Shown: one piece after another, positions 50,501-63,900 of the stretch
Position numbering within the stretch: position 1 is the stretch's first letter
How the letters are laid out: each line of letters begins with the position of its first letter
Assembly (NCBI GenBank): GCA_964019425.1
Contig: OZ025790.1
Location: forward strand, 1,054,001-1,118,000
DNA length: 64,000 nt
Direction: 5' to 3'
From: Flectonema sp. DT1601
Lineage: Eukaryota > Euglenozoa > Diplonemea > Diplonemida > Diplonemidae
The notes under the pieces: generated by a model
What the model was told of the DNA's origin: nothing
Databases searched by the model: none
Seen by the model: only the letters and a program-made list of their open reading frames with translations
Translations under genes and position numbers: made by a program

Positions 50501-53500
50501 CTTCGTCCTGTTCGATGGGAAGGGCCTGAATCAAAAGTTCACTGCCCCTATTCCTCTCCCAAATTTCTTATTCAGCTCGCCACATGACTGTGTGACATTA
50601 TTGCTACATTGTAGCTCCCCTACAAAAACCTTATTTTTTGCAGTTGTCTTTTGGTTGTAGCAACTTTTATTTTATGCTTTTCTAATGTCCCAAAGTTGGT
50701 TTATTTTACTTTTTTTTTCTGCAAGGGAACAGTCCAAAGCATAAGTCCGAACAGCCCTAAGGCCAGTGAACGCACTGATTGTTAGGTATTGTATTCCAGG
50801 GAAAGTTTGGTTTGTATACTTTATTTTTATTTTAGTTTATTTAATTTGTTAAAAGAAAACAGGTAACTTTACATGAGCATCGGCTCGAACGGCTCTGGCG
50901 AAGCGAGTGAACGAGTCTGATTGCTGAGTATTGTATTCTGTTTTCTTGTTCTTTTTTTAATTTATTTCAAACAGGGCAACAGGGGGAAAGTTTGGTTTGT
51001 ATCCCCTGGGTGTTTAGCGTCACCTGTTGAGGTGTAATGTATTCTGTTTACTTCTATCCCTTTGTTTTTTTTTTTTTTTTTTTTTTTATTTCAAACAGGA
51101 CAGCAGGGGGAAAGTTTGTTTCGTACCCCCCGGGTGCTTAGCGTCACCCTCCATGCGATGCTTGCGCAGGGAGAGCCAAGGGTCGAGAACCCTGGAGATT
51201 ACCTTTGTTTCTTTTTGTGACTGGATTGCAGTGGCGCAACCCATCACCCCACCTGTTGGTATCTTTTTATTTTTTTTATTTAAAGAAAAAAGCAGGCTAA
51301 GTCGCCTGAGCTGGCATCGCCAGAATATTTAACTTCACATGGCAATGTCAGCTCGTGAAGGGATCCAGTTGGATCAAAGGTTTTCTCCCCCCCACTCTAT
51401 TTATCGTCATTGGTGCGCACCTTCGAACAGGAAGGCCAACACTGACGGAATTTTTTACTTCTCTTCCCAGGGTTGAACCTTGGGAAAAAAACAAACAATA
51501 AACACAGTGTAGACAAACACCCGCCGGACATCTGCAGAGCAGCGATCGATGTCGATGTCTTCGTTGTCGAACTTCCTGGCGTTTATGTTTTTGTTTTTAA
51601 CAACAACACAACACCAACTAACAGGTTTGTCTCATTGCCCGTTCTTTCTTGTTTCCCTTTGCCGCCGGAAGTACGAAGGTCGACGGAGGTTCGAAGCATT
51701 GCTTGCGATGATGTTCCGGTATGTGTTGCGTCTCTGTTATTTGTTTGTTTCAACTCAATTGGTTCATCTCAGGTTTTAGAAGTCTTCGTCCTGTTCGATG
51801 GGAAGGGCCTGAATCAAAAGTTCACTGCCCCTATTCCTCTCCCAAATTTCTTATTCAGCTCGCCACATGACTGTGTGACATTATTGCTACATTGTAGCTC
51901 CCCTACAAAAACCTTATTTTTTGCAGTTGTCTTTTGGTTGTAGCAACTTTTATTTTATGCTTTTCTAATGTCCCAAAGTTGGTTTATTTTACTTTTTTTT
52001 TCTGCAAGGGAACAGTCCAAAGCATAAGTCCGAACAGCCCTAAGGCCAGTGAACGCACTGATTGTTAGGTATTGTATTCCAGGGAAAGTTTGGTTTGTAT
52101 ACTTTATTTTTATTTTAGTTTATTTAATTTGTTAAAAGAAAACAGGTAACTTTACATGAGCATCGGCTCGAACGGCTCTGGCGAAGCGAGTGAACGAGTC
52201 TGATTGCTGAGTATTGTATTCTGTTTTCTTGTTCTTTTTTTAATTTATTTCAAACAGGGCAACAGGGGGAAAGTTTGGTTTGTATCCCCTGGGTGTTTAG
52301 CGTCACCTGTTGAGGTGTAATGTATTCTGTTTACTTCTATCCCTTTGTTTTTTTTTTTTTTTTTTTTTTTATTTCAAACAGGACAGCAGGGGGAAAGTTT
52401 GTTTCGTACCCCCCGGGTGCTTAGCGTCACCCTCCATGCGATGCTTGCGCAGGGAGAGCCAAGGGTCGAGAACCCTGGAGATTACCTTTGTTTCTTTTTG
52501 TGACTGGATTGCAGTGGCGCAACCCATCACCCCACCTGTTGGTATCTTTTTATTTTTTTTATTTAAAGAAAAAAGCAGGCTAAGTCGCCTGAGCTGGCAT
52601 CGCCAGAATATTTAACTTCACATGGCAATGTCAGCTCGTGAAGGGATCCAGTTGGATCAAAGGTTTTCTCCCCCCCACTCTATTTATCGTCATTGGTGCG
52701 CACCTTCGAACAGGAAGGCCAACACTGACGGAATTTTTTACTTCTCTTCCCAGGGTTGAACCTTGGGAAAAAAACAAACAATAAACACAGTGTAGACAAA
52801 CACCCGCCGGACATCTGCAGAGCAGCGATCGATGTCGATGTCTTCGTTGTCGAACTTCCTGGCGTTTATGTTTTTGTTTTTAACAACAACACAACACCAA
52901 CTAACAGGTTTGTCTCATTGCCCGTTCTTTCTTGTTTCCCTTTGCCGCCGGAAGTACGAAGGTCGACGGAGGTTCGAAGCATTGCTTGCGATGATGTTCC
53001 GGTATGTGTTGCGTCTCTGTTATTTGTTTGTTTCAACTCAATTGGTTCATCTCAGGTTTTAGAAGTCTTCGTCCTGTTCGATGGGAAGGGCCTGAATCAA
53101 AAGTTCACTGCCCCTATTCCTCTCCCAAATTTCTTATTCAGCTCGCCACATGACTGTGTGACATTATTGCTACATTGTAGCTCCCCTACAAAAACCTTAT
53201 TTTTTGCAGTTGTCTTTTGGTTGTAGCAACTTTTATTTTATGCTTTTCTAATGTCCCAAAGTTGGTTTATTTTACTTTTTTTTTCTGCAAGGGAACAGTC
53301 CAAAGCATAAGTCCGAACAGCCCTAAGGCCAGTGAACGCACTGATTGTTAGGTATTGTATTCCAGGGAAAGTTTGGTTTGTATACTTTATTTTTATTTTA
53401 GTTTATTTAATTTGTTAAAAGAAAACAGGTAACTTTACATGAGCATCGGCTCGAACGGCTCTGGCGAAGCGAGTGAACGAGTCTGATTGCTGAGTATTGT

Positions 53501-56500
53501 ATTCTGTTTTCTTGTTCTTTTTTTAATTTATTTCAAACAGGGCAACAGGGGGAAAGTTTGGTTTGTATCCCCTGGGTGTTTAGCGTCACCTGTTGAGGTG
53601 TAATGTATTCTGTTTACTTCTATCCCTTTGTTTTTTTTTTTTTTTTTTTTTTTATTTCAAACAGGACAGCAGGGGGAAAGTTTGTTTCGTACCCCCCGGG
53701 TGCTTAGCGTCACCCTCCATGCGATGCTTGCGCAGGGAGAGCCAAGGGTCGAGAACCCTGGAGATTACCTTTGTTTCTTTTTGTGACTGGATTGCAGTGG
53801 CGCAACCCATCACCCCACCTGTTGGTATCTTTTTATTTTTTTTATTTAAAGAAAAAAGCAGGCTAAGTCGCCTGAGCTGGCATCGCCAGAATATTTAACT
53901 TCACATGGCAATGTCAGCTCGTGAAGGGATCCAGTTGGATCAAAGGTTTTCTCCCCCCCACTCTATTTATCGTCATTGGTGCGCACCTTCGAACAGGAAG
54001 GCCAACACTGACGGAATTTTTTACTTCTCTTCCCAGGGTTGAACCTTGGGAAAAAAACAAACAATAAACACAGTGTAGACAAACACCCGCCGGACATCTG
54101 CAGAGCAGCGATCGATGTCGATGTCTTCGTTGTCGAACTTCCTGGCGTTTATGTTTTTGTTTTTAACAACAACACAACACCAACTAACAGGTTTGTCTCA
54201 TTGCCCGTTCTTTCTTGTTTCCCTTTGCCGCCGGAAGTACGAAGGTCGACGGAGGTTCGAAGCATTGCTTGCGATGATGTTCCGGTATGTGTTGCGTCTC
54301 TGTTATTTGTTTGTTTCAACTCAATTGGTTCATCTCAGGTTTTAGAAGTCTTCGTCCTGTTCGATGGGAAGGGCCTGAATCAAAAGTTCACTGCCCCTAT
54401 TCCTCTCCCAAATTTCTTATTCAGCTCGCCACATGACTGTGTGACATTATTGCTACATTGTAGCTCCCCTACAAAAACCTTATTTTTTGCAGTTGTCTTT
54501 TGGTTGTAGCAACTTTTATTTTATGCTTTTCTAATGTCCCAAAGTTGGTTTATTTTACTTTTTTTTTCTGCAAGGGAACAGTCCAAAGCATAAGTCCGAA
54601 CAGCCCTAAGGCCAGTGAACGCACTGATTGTTAGGTATTGTATTCCAGGGAAAGTTTGGTTTGTATACTTTATTTTTATTTTAGTTTATTTAATTTGTTA
54701 AAAGAAAACAGGTAACTTTACATGAGCATCGGCTCGAACGGCTCTGGCGAAGCGAGTGAACGAGTCTGATTGCTGAGTATTGTATTCTGTTTTCTTGTTC
54801 TTTTTTTAATTTATTTCAAACAGGGCAACAGGGGGAAAGTTTGGTTTGTATCCCCTGGGTGTTTAGCGTCACCTGTTGAGGTGTAATGTATTCTGTTTAC
54901 TTCTATCCCTTTGTTTTTTTTTTTTTTTTTTTTTTTATTTCAAACAGGACAGCAGGGGGAAAGTTTGTTTCGTACCCCCCGGGTGCTTAGCGTCACCCTC
55001 CATGCGATGCTTGCGCAGGGAGAGCCAAGGGTCGAGAACCCTGGAGATTACCTTTGTTTCTTTTTGTGACTGGATTGCAGTGGCGCAACCCATCACCCCA
55101 CCTGTTGGTATCTTTTTATTTTTTTTATTTAAAGAAAAAAGCAGGCTAAGTCGCCTGAGCTGGCATCGCCAGAATATTTAACTTCACATGGCAATGTCAG
55201 CTCGTGAAGGGATCCAGTTGGATCAAAGGTTTTCTCCCCCCCACTCTATTTATCGTCATTGGTGCGCACCTTCGAACAGGAAGGCCAACACTGACGGAAT
55301 TTTTTACTTCTCTTCCCAGGGTTGAACCTTGGGAAAAAAACAAACAATAAACACAGTGTAGACAAACACCCGCCGGACATCTGCAGAGCAGCGATCGATG
55401 TCGATGTCTTCGTTGTCGAACTTCCTGGCGTTTATGTTTTTGTTTTTAACAACAACACAACACCAACTAACAGGTTTGTCTCATTGCCCGTTCTTTCTTG
55501 TTTCCCTTTGCCGCCGGAAGTACGAAGGTCGACGGAGGTTCGAAGCATTGCTTGCGATGATGTTCCGGTATGTGTTGCGTCTCTGTTATTTGTTTGTTTC
55601 AACTCAATTGGTTCATCTCAGGTTTTAGAAGTCTTCGTCCTGTTCGATGGGAAGGGCCTGAATCAAAAGTTCACTGCCCCTATTCCTCTCCCAAATTTCT
55701 TATTCAGCTCGCCACATGACTGTGTGACATTATTGCTACATTGTAGCTCCCCTACAAAAACCTTATTTTTTGCAGTTGTCTTTTGGTTGTAGCAACTTTT
55801 ATTTTATGCTTTTCTAATGTCCCAAAGTTGGTTTATTTTACTTTTTTTTTCTGCAAGGGAACAGTCCAAAGCATAAGTCCGAACAGCCCTAAGGCCAGTG
55901 AACGCACTGATTGTTAGGTATTGTATTCCAGGGAAAGTTTGGTTTGTATACTTTATTTTTATTTTAGTTTATTTAATTTGTTAAAAGAAAACAGGTAACT
56001 TTACATGAGCATCGGCTCGAACGGCTCTGGCGAAGCGAGTGAACGAGTCTGATTGCTGAGTATTGTATTCTGTTTTCTTGTTCTTTTTTTAATTTATTTC
56101 AAACAGGGCAACAGGGGGAAAGTTTGGTTTGTATCCCCTGGGTGTTTAGCGTCACCTGTTGAGGTGTAATGTATTCTGTTTACTTCTATCCCTTTGTTTT
56201 TTTTTTTTTTTTTTTTTTTATTTCAAACAGGACAGCAGGGGGAAAGTTTGTTTCGTACCCCCCGGGTGCTTAGCGTCACCCTCCATGCGATGCTTGCGCA
56301 GGGAGAGCCAAGGGTCGAGAACCCTGGAGATTACCTTTGTTTCTTTTTGTGACTGGATTGCAGTGGCGCAACCCATCACCCCACCTGTTGGTATCTTTTT
56401 ATTTTTTTTATTTAAAGAAAAAAGCAGGCTAAGTCGCCTGAGCTGGCATCGCCAGAATATTTAACTTCACATGGCAATGTCAGCTCGTGAAGGGATCCAG

Positions 56501-59500
56501 TTGGATCAAAGGTTTTCTCCCCCCCACTCTATTTATCGTCATTGGTGCGCACCTTCGAACAGGAAGGCCAACACTGACGGAATTTTTTACTTCTCTTCCC
56601 AGGGTTGAACCTTGGGAAAAAAACAAACAATAAACACAGTGTAGACAAACACCCGCCGGACATCTGCAGAGCAGCGATCGATGTCGATGTCTTCGTTGTC
56701 GAACTTCCTGGCGTTTATGTTTTTGTTTTTAACAACAACACAACACCAACTAACAGGTTTGTCTCATTGCCCGTTCTTTCTTGTTTCCCTTTGCCGCCGG
56801 AAGTACGAAGGTCGACGGAGGTTCGAAGCATTGCTTGCGATGATGTTCCGGTATGTGTTGCGTCTCTGTTATTTGTTTGTTTCAACTCAATTGGTTCATC
56901 TCAGGTTTTAGAAGTCTTCGTCCTGTTCGATGGGAAGGGCCTGAATCAAAAGTTCACTGCCCCTATTCCTCTCCCAAATTTCTTATTCAGCTCGCCACAT
57001 GACTGTGTGACATTATTGCTACATTGTAGCTCCCCTACAAAAACCTTATTTTTTGCAGTTGTCTTTTGGTTGTAGCAACTTTTATTTTATGCTTTTCTAA
57101 TGTCCCAAAGTTGGTTTATTTTACTTTTTTTTTCTGCAAGGGAACAGTCCAAAGCATAAGTCCGAACAGCCCTAAGGCCAGTGAACGCACTGATTGTTAG
57201 GTATTGTATTCCAGGGAAAGTTTGGTTTGTATACTTTATTTTTATTTTAGTTTATTTAATTTGTTAAAAGAAAACAGGTAACTTTACATGAGCATCGGCT
57301 CGAACGGCTCTGGCGAAGCGAGTGAACGAGTCTGATTGCTGAGTATTGTATTCTGTTTTCTTGTTCTTTTTTTAATTTATTTCAAACAGGGCAACAGGGG
57401 GAAAGTTTGGTTTGTATCCCCTGGGTGTTTAGCGTCACCTGTTGAGGTGTAATGTATTCTGTTTACTTCTATCCCTTTGTTTTTTTTTTTTTTTTTTTTT
57501 TTATTTCAAACAGGACAGCAGGGGGAAAGTTTGTTTCGTACCCCCCGGGTGCTTAGCGTCACCCTCCATGCGATGCTTGCGCAGGGAGAGCCAAGGGTCG
57601 AGAACCCTGGAGATTACCTTTGTTTCTTTTTGTGACTGGATTGCAGTGGCGCAACCCATCACCCCACCTGTTGGTATCTTTTTATTTTTTTTATTTAAAG
57701 AAAAAAGCAGGCTAAGTCGCCTGAGCTGGCATCGCCAGAATATTTAACTTCACATGGCAATGTCAGCTCGTGAAGGGATCCAGTTGGATCAAAGGTTTTC
57801 TCCCCCCCACTCTATTTATCGTCATTGGTGCGCACCTTCGAACAGGAAGGCCAACACTGACGGAATTTTTTACTTCTCTTCCCAGGGTTGAACCTTGGGA
57901 AAAAAACAAACAATAAACACAGTGTAGACAAACACCCGCCGGACATCTGCAGAGCAGCGATCGATGTCGATGTCTTCGTTGTCGAACTTCCTGGCGTTTA
58001 TGTTTTTGTTTTTAACAACAACACAACACCAACTAACAGGTTTGTCTCATTGCCCGTTCTTTCTTGTTTCCCTTTGCCGCCGGAAGTACGAAGGTCGACG
58101 GAGGTTCGAAGCATTGCTTGCGATGATGTTCCGGTATGTGTTGCGTCTCTGTTATTTGTTTGTTTCAACTCAATTGGTTCATCTCAGGTTTTAGAAGTCT
58201 TCGTCCTGTTCGATGGGAAGGGCCTGAATCAAAAGTTCACTGCCCCTATTCCTCTCCCAAATTTCTTATTCAGCTCGCCACATGACTGTGTGACATTATT
58301 GCTACATTGTAGCTCCCCTACAAAAACCTTATTTTTTGCAGTTGTCTTTTGGTTGTAGCAACTTTTATTTTATGCTTTTCTAATGTCCCAAAGTTGGTTT
58401 ATTTTACTTTTTTTTTCTGCAAGGGAACAGTCCAAAGCATAAGTCCGAACAGCCCTAAGGCCAGTGAACGCACTGATTGTTAGGTATTGTATTCCAGGGA
58501 AAGTTTGGTTTGTATACTTTATTTTTATTTTAGTTTATTTAATTTGTTAAAAGAAAACAGGTAACTTTACATGAGCATCGGCTCGAACGGCTCTGGCGAA
58601 GCGAGTGAACGAGTCTGATTGCTGAGTATTGTATTCTGTTTTCTTGTTCTTTTTTTAATTTATTTCAAACAGGGCAACAGGGGGAAAGTTTGGTTTGTAT
58701 CCCCTGGGTGTTTAGCGTCACCTGTTGAGGTGTAATGTATTCTGTTTACTTCTATCCCTTTGTTTTTTTTTTTTTTTTTTTTTTTATTTCAAACAGGACA
58801 GCAGGGGGAAAGTTTGTTTCGTACCCCCCGGGTGCTTAGCGTCACCCTCCATGCGATGCTTGCGCAGGGAGAGCCAAGGGTCGAGAACCCTGGAGATTAC
58901 CTTTTACCTTTGTTTCTTTTTGTGACTGGATTGCAGTGGCGCAACCCATCACCCCACCTGTTGGTATCTTTTTATTTTTTTTATTTAAAGAAAAAAGCAG
59001 GCTAAGTCGCCTGAGCTGGCATCGCCAGAATATTTAACTTCACATGGCAATGTCAGCTCGTGAAGGGATCCAGTTGGATCAAAGGTTTTCTCCCCCCCAC
59101 TCTATTTATCGTCATTAGTGCGCACCTTCGAACAGGAAGGCCAACACTGACGGAATTTTTTACTTCTCTTCCCAGGGTTGAACCTTGGGAAAAAAACAAA
59201 CAATAAACACAGTGTAGACAAACACCCGCCGGACATCTGCAGAGCAGCGATCGATGTCGATGTCTTCGTTGTCGAACTTCCTGGCGTTTATGTTTTTGTT
59301 TTTAACAACAACACAACACCAACTAACAGGTTTGTCTCATTGCCCGTTCTTTCTTGTTTCCCTTTGCCGCCGGAAGTACGAAGGTCGACGGAGGTTCGAA
59401 GCATTGCTTGCGATGATGTTCCGGTATGTGTTGCGTCTCTGTTATTTGTTTGTTTCAACTCAATTGGTTCATCTCAGGTTTTAGAAGTCTTCGTCCTGTT

Positions 59501-59561
59501 CGATGGGAAGGGCCTGAATCAAAAGTTCACTGCCCCTATTCCTCTCCCAAATTTCTTATTC
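44517..59561. repeat. Array B: tandem satellite, 1283-bp unit, about 11.7 copies
   Basis: The same unit in the same orientation as array A. It starts at unit position 305, about 3 bp beyond where array A stops, and ends inside a unit at CAAATTTCTTATTC. Small private variants are an extra T near 47267, a T tract one base shorter near 48500, a 6-bp duplication near 58903 and a G-to-A in the 10-bp palindrome near 59117. The last two lie in the outermost unit, as expected for less frequent homogenisation at an array edge. No coding gene is supported inside it. Confidence 0.97.
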
Positions 59562-59634
59562 GTGCGCAACCCCAGCCACAGATGCATGGTGCGCAACCCC
59601 AGCCACAGATGCATGGTGCGCAACCCCAGCCACA
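59562..59634 (+). repeat. 27-bp coding minisatellite, 2.7 copies
   Basis: GTGCGCAACCCCAGCCACA plus GATGCATG is repeated at 59562, 59589 and 59616 (partial). It encodes AQPQPQMHG repeats in the gag-like frame. It starts at the exact point where the satellite ends, so it may mark the recombination junction. Confidence 0.9.
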
Positions 59635-60289
59635 AATTCAACAAGAGAGTGGTATGATGCAACAAATGATGGCACTATTATCGCAAAATCAACAATTATG
59701 TCAGATGCAGTTGCAGCATTCATCGGAATTATTAAAAAAGAAGTCAGCAGATGTGTGTCAATTGTCACCAGAGAACATCGAATGTCTGGATTTTGATCTA
59801 GCGACGGATGCGACTAACGTGTTACAATGGCGCGATATTTTGGCGCAGGGTGGATCAGAAAGGTTGCTGGATAAACTAGAAAACAAATACTGGTCAGTGC
59901 ACAGGGGTAAATTGGCCACGAGGGAGTTAAGGGAGTTGAAGGCAGCCTTTGAAATTGTAAGAGATAATGTGAGGGTGGCAAGTACTAGATCAGCGGACTG
60001 GATTACTTCCAAACCATTGGTTCGGAGTATGAATAAATCATTGGAGTCGTTGATTATGAAATGGGAGTACACGACGAAAAGGATTAGCTCTGACGATATT
60101 GAACGAAGGGTCAAATCAGGGATGTTGTTTGAGAAGGCAGTGAGGATGGCAGAGGTTGATGCAGAGAAAAAGCACAAGATAGAAATGAGCGGGAAAGGGT
60201 ATAAGGGGAGTTGGAATCCACGGAATTTCGAGTACAGGGGAAAAGGGTTCTCGGGAAACGTTGGGGGGGCTGGCAAAGGTCACAAATGA
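59562..60289 (+). pseudogene. Gag-like protein part of the tyrosine-recombinase fossil
   Basis: About 240 codons. A proline/glutamine repeat and a Met/Gln-rich segment (QQMMALLSQNQQLCQMQL) are followed by a charged, helical-looking middle (about 59760-60180) and a basic Gly/Lys/Phe-rich tail (GKGYKG, RGKGFSG), typical of nucleic-acid-binding tails in gag proteins. No zinc knuckle is seen in this frame. The family assignment rests mainly on position next to the recombinase; it is not a recognised domain hit. The open frame runs back into the satellite to about 59426, so the native start is not visible. Confidence 0.5.
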
Positions 60290-60361
60290 ACCGAGGTCAG
60301 CCCCAAGTTAGTAAAGCGGTTTTTAAGCCGCGATCAGGGAGGCACTTGCCAAAGAAGGTCA

Positions 60362-60963
60362 GTGTCAGAAGAGTTAGCTCAAGTTCCAGATCGTATTTTG
60401 GAAATAAGGGAGAAGATTCTGCGATCAGAAGGGGCCGAGGTGTCGACGTTGATCGGCAGTCTTATGAAGAACCGAATCGAGGATCAGGTGAGGAGGGTCC
60501 AAAGAGGTCGGAACAAAGAGTTTTCAATGGACCTGAACGAGTCGCTGTTAGTTATGGAAGAGATCGCAGGAAAGATGTGGGCCCAAAGTACGATGCGAAA
60601 CCGCCAGTGCTTGTGGGATCGTTTATTGATTTGGGTGGAGCGGAACGATGTTCCGGTAAACCAGGACACAGTGGCGCTGTTTGTGACAGCAACGAAAGTT
60701 TCAAAGCAGGGAATGCTGGCTTATTCAAAGGCATTCTCAGGCATGCTGAAGAGGATGGGATTGGAGAACGAAACGTTGAAGCAGTTGGCAGCGGCGTTGA
60801 GAGCGGACGGGGCTGCAGTCCCATTAGATCAAGCGGAGCCAATAGATCGGTTTACTTTAATCGCATGGGCGATGAGACAAGATGTCCAGTTGAGAGTGGG
60901 CTTGTTGATCGCTTGGAAGTCGGCAGCGAGATGGGGAGAAGTTTGGAAGTTGGGAAGGAGAAA
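60362..60963 (+). pseudogene. Tyrosine recombinase part (core-binding domain and first catalytic box)
   Basis: About 200 codons. The helical N-terminal half (NRQCLWDRLLIWVERNDVPV, then SKQGMLAYSKAFSGMLKRM) looks like the SAM-like core-binding domain of phage-integrase-type recombinases. It is followed by RVGLLIAWKSAARWGEVWKL, which fits box I with its catalytic arginine. Such enzymes cut and rejoin DNA to integrate circular copies of DIRS-like elements. The LINE begins at about 60964 and replaces the rest. This is a broken fossil. Confidence 0.7.
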
Positions 60964-63900
60964 TAAAAAAAGTCGACGCCATGCCACTGTATGGGTCTCA
61001 GAAGGCTTGGTCTGTCCAACACTTGTTATTGTCAAGGTTAACATGGAGTTTAATGATCCATGACTTATCTCTCCCTTTTGCCAAAAAAATGGACAAAATT
61101 ATTAAACCTTTTTTGAAGAAATGGTGGGGATTTGTCCGCTCTGCGAACACAGTCATCCTTTTTACCGGTTCAAAGAACACTGTTGGTCTCAGACACAAAA
61201 GAGTCGAGACGCTATATAAACAAGCGCAATCAATTAAACTAGACATACTCAGATCCTCACAGGACTCTGACATGCACGGTGTCTACAATGTTATTATGGA
61301 GAAATCGTCCAATTGGTCGAAAAAGTTTTCAGCTTCTGCTGAATGGGAGCGCCTTATTAAGTTTTTTTCTTACCGTTCTCTCGCGAAGCAATCAGCTGGT
61401 CTTGGTCACCGATTGCGCGATCTACGTACTACTCGCCCCGATCTCCTTAAGCGTTTTGAAGTGGAAGCCACAGATGAACTACTGAACTCTTTGAATAAAT
61501 TACAAGTCCAAGGACAGTGGAAGGAGTGGTCTAAATGTATGATAAACGATTTCACCTGGAATAAGGTACTTAGGGAGGGAAATCCTGCCTATATCTCATT
61601 TCAACTGAAAGCGGTTACAAACACCCTCCCCTCACAAGATAATTTAAAGAGGTGGAACATCACCAACGTGGACCAAAATTGTGTATTGTGTGGCAAAGTG
61701 AATCCTACCCTCAGGCATGTCTTAACAGGCTGTCCTGTCTCTTTAACACAAGGGAGGTTCACGTGGCGTCATGACAGCGTTCTAAAACGCATTGTTATCT
61801 TCTTGGAAGAGTTGATAATAAAAGCCAACAAAAGAAAAGAAAACCTCCCGCCTCCCTCTAAAACTTTTTTAAAAACAGGGGAAAATAAACCCCTAGAAAG
61901 AATTTCTAAAGAGACAGGCGAACTTTCACTAGCGAATGATTGGGTCATCCTCGACGATGTCGGTGATAACCGCCTAATTGTTCCTCTTGAAGTGTGCCAT
62001 GTCTCGTCCTCTCTAAGACCAGACATTTTTATTTATTCTTTTTTTGCGAAAAGAGCACTGATTCTGGAGCTGACGTGTCCAAATGAAGATCGTTTCGAAA
62101 CCTCTCATGTCTTAAAGGAAAAGAAATACCTAAAGCTAAGAGACTCGATCATCGCTAATGGCTTCGACTGTAACATTTTTACTATTGAAGTTGGCGTACG
62201 AGGAAACATCTGCATGGACCAGCTGAACATCTGGACACGTCACATCGGTTCACCTTTAGCACCAACAAAAGCTTTATTTTGTGAATGCACCAGAATCGCC
62301 AGACAGTGCTCATATGTTCTGTTCCAGACGAGGAACCTCCCCACGTGGCATTCAAGACCTCTAATGCGCAGCATTAAAGAAGAACCTGCCACTGCAAGTT
62401 TTATAAAAGATGGTAAAGAAATCTTCCCTGTAGAAGAAGTCAAAATCCACAAAGTAACAAAACTGAAAACGATCGAAAAGCTCACCATTGAAAGATCGTG
62501 GCTTGAGAAATGTTTTATCTGGCAAACTTGTTACGCATCGGCTCTTTCTATTCTACTTATTGCCAATGGGTCTTCCTCCCCGGCCCCTTCTGTTTTGTTA
62601 GATGAGGATGAGCTCACTGGACTCTCCTTGTCATTCTCTTCTATTTCTTCCATCTCTTTCCAGACTCCCCCACCTGAACTCACGTCAACGGGATCGCAAA
62701 CACTCCCTACTGATTTTGCTATGGTGTTAAGATGTCAATCTGACATTGGTTCTCAAACCCCCTTGTACAAAGAAAAAAAAGGAAGATTAAGGCTGAAACT
62801 TTCCTTGAAATGCCAGATTTTAGAAAACGAATTAGAACAAATGAAAGAACGAATTTTTTATGTTCTATTTTTATTTTACTTTAATGCGATGTCAGCCTCC
62901 CTCGAGAAAGACAAGCAGTTACTAAACGGATTACCTGTTGAGATCAAAGCTACCAACCAGGATCCATCCTCACTTCCTCCTGCGCCCCCTGTTTTAATTA
63001 TTGAAAAAGATAGAAAAGAATATGAACTTCTGGAAGGAGTAATTCAACGGTTAACAGTAGAACGCGATGAATCGAAGACTTCTCTTTCCGCACTAGTTCG
63101 TCAATATGACTTAGTGGAAGATTACAGGAAACGTGAGCTCGCAAATCTGACTCAGAAAGCAGACCTATCGGAAATGGCGCTTTTCAATTACCATCAAAGG
63201 TTTGTTCTTCTGTCGAACGAATTGGAGACCAAATGTAATGAGGAAAGAGAAAGTAAAATAAGACTTTTCTATACTCAACAGGAGGTCGAGATTTTGCGTG
63301 CCGCACGTCCCCACATGACCCACTTTAGTCAACAAGTTTCCCCCCGATCCCCTATTTTGTATGAATCTGTTGCTATGATGAAGATAGCAAAGAACTACCT
63401 CTCGCTCTTTACAACTACGAGTAGTCTTTTTACTCCTCTTATTAAACCCCTTATCCCTACCCTTAATTATATCACCCCTCTTTGTCCTCTAGCCTCAATT
63501 CCTCCGACAATGCCGCAGAGTGAAGCTCTCGACCGCACGCCGACCAAGATTTTACGACAAGAGAGCCACGTTATCTCCGTTAAAGAGAATACACCTATTG
63601 CGAGACAATGGTCCGAGGGTAGGATTGACTTACTCGAGAACTACTGTCGAGCAGTAGATGACTCTCTCGAAACAAACGAGAAAGCGGCAGAGCTCTCAGA
63701 ACAACTTTTGGATGCCCAACTTCGCCTCTCGGAGCTGAATCACCAACGGTGTACAACTCACGCAGAGCAGCTTGAGCAATCCATGATGTTAACGGGACTG
63801 GCGAGCGATTTAAATGCTCAACTCGCCTTGGCACGGTCTCAAATTGCGGCCCTGAAGTTCCAATTAGCTTCATGGGCAGAAGGTTTGAGTCCGCCAGACA

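Larger units (their letters stand above)
59562..60963 (+). mobile_element. Fossil tyrosine-recombinase element (DIRS/VIPER-like or Crypton-like)
   Basis: Two ORFs are present: a gag-like protein then a tyrosine recombinase. No reverse transcriptase of this element lies in the window. Gag-like then recombinase is the order described for VIPER-type members of the DIRS order; a Crypton-like DNA element is an alternative. The element is broken: the satellite array abuts its left side and a LINE is inserted into the recombinase on its right. Any remaining right part would lie past the window. Age cannot be measured from one copy, but the LINE insertion into it is fairly young judging by the similarity of the two LINE copies. 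Confidence 0.7.

Noticed and set aside
60211-60966. 251-codon overlapping plus-strand frame
   Set aside because: It overlaps the recombinase in another frame and has no recognisable domain; the recombinase frame has clear motifs, so this is a shadow.
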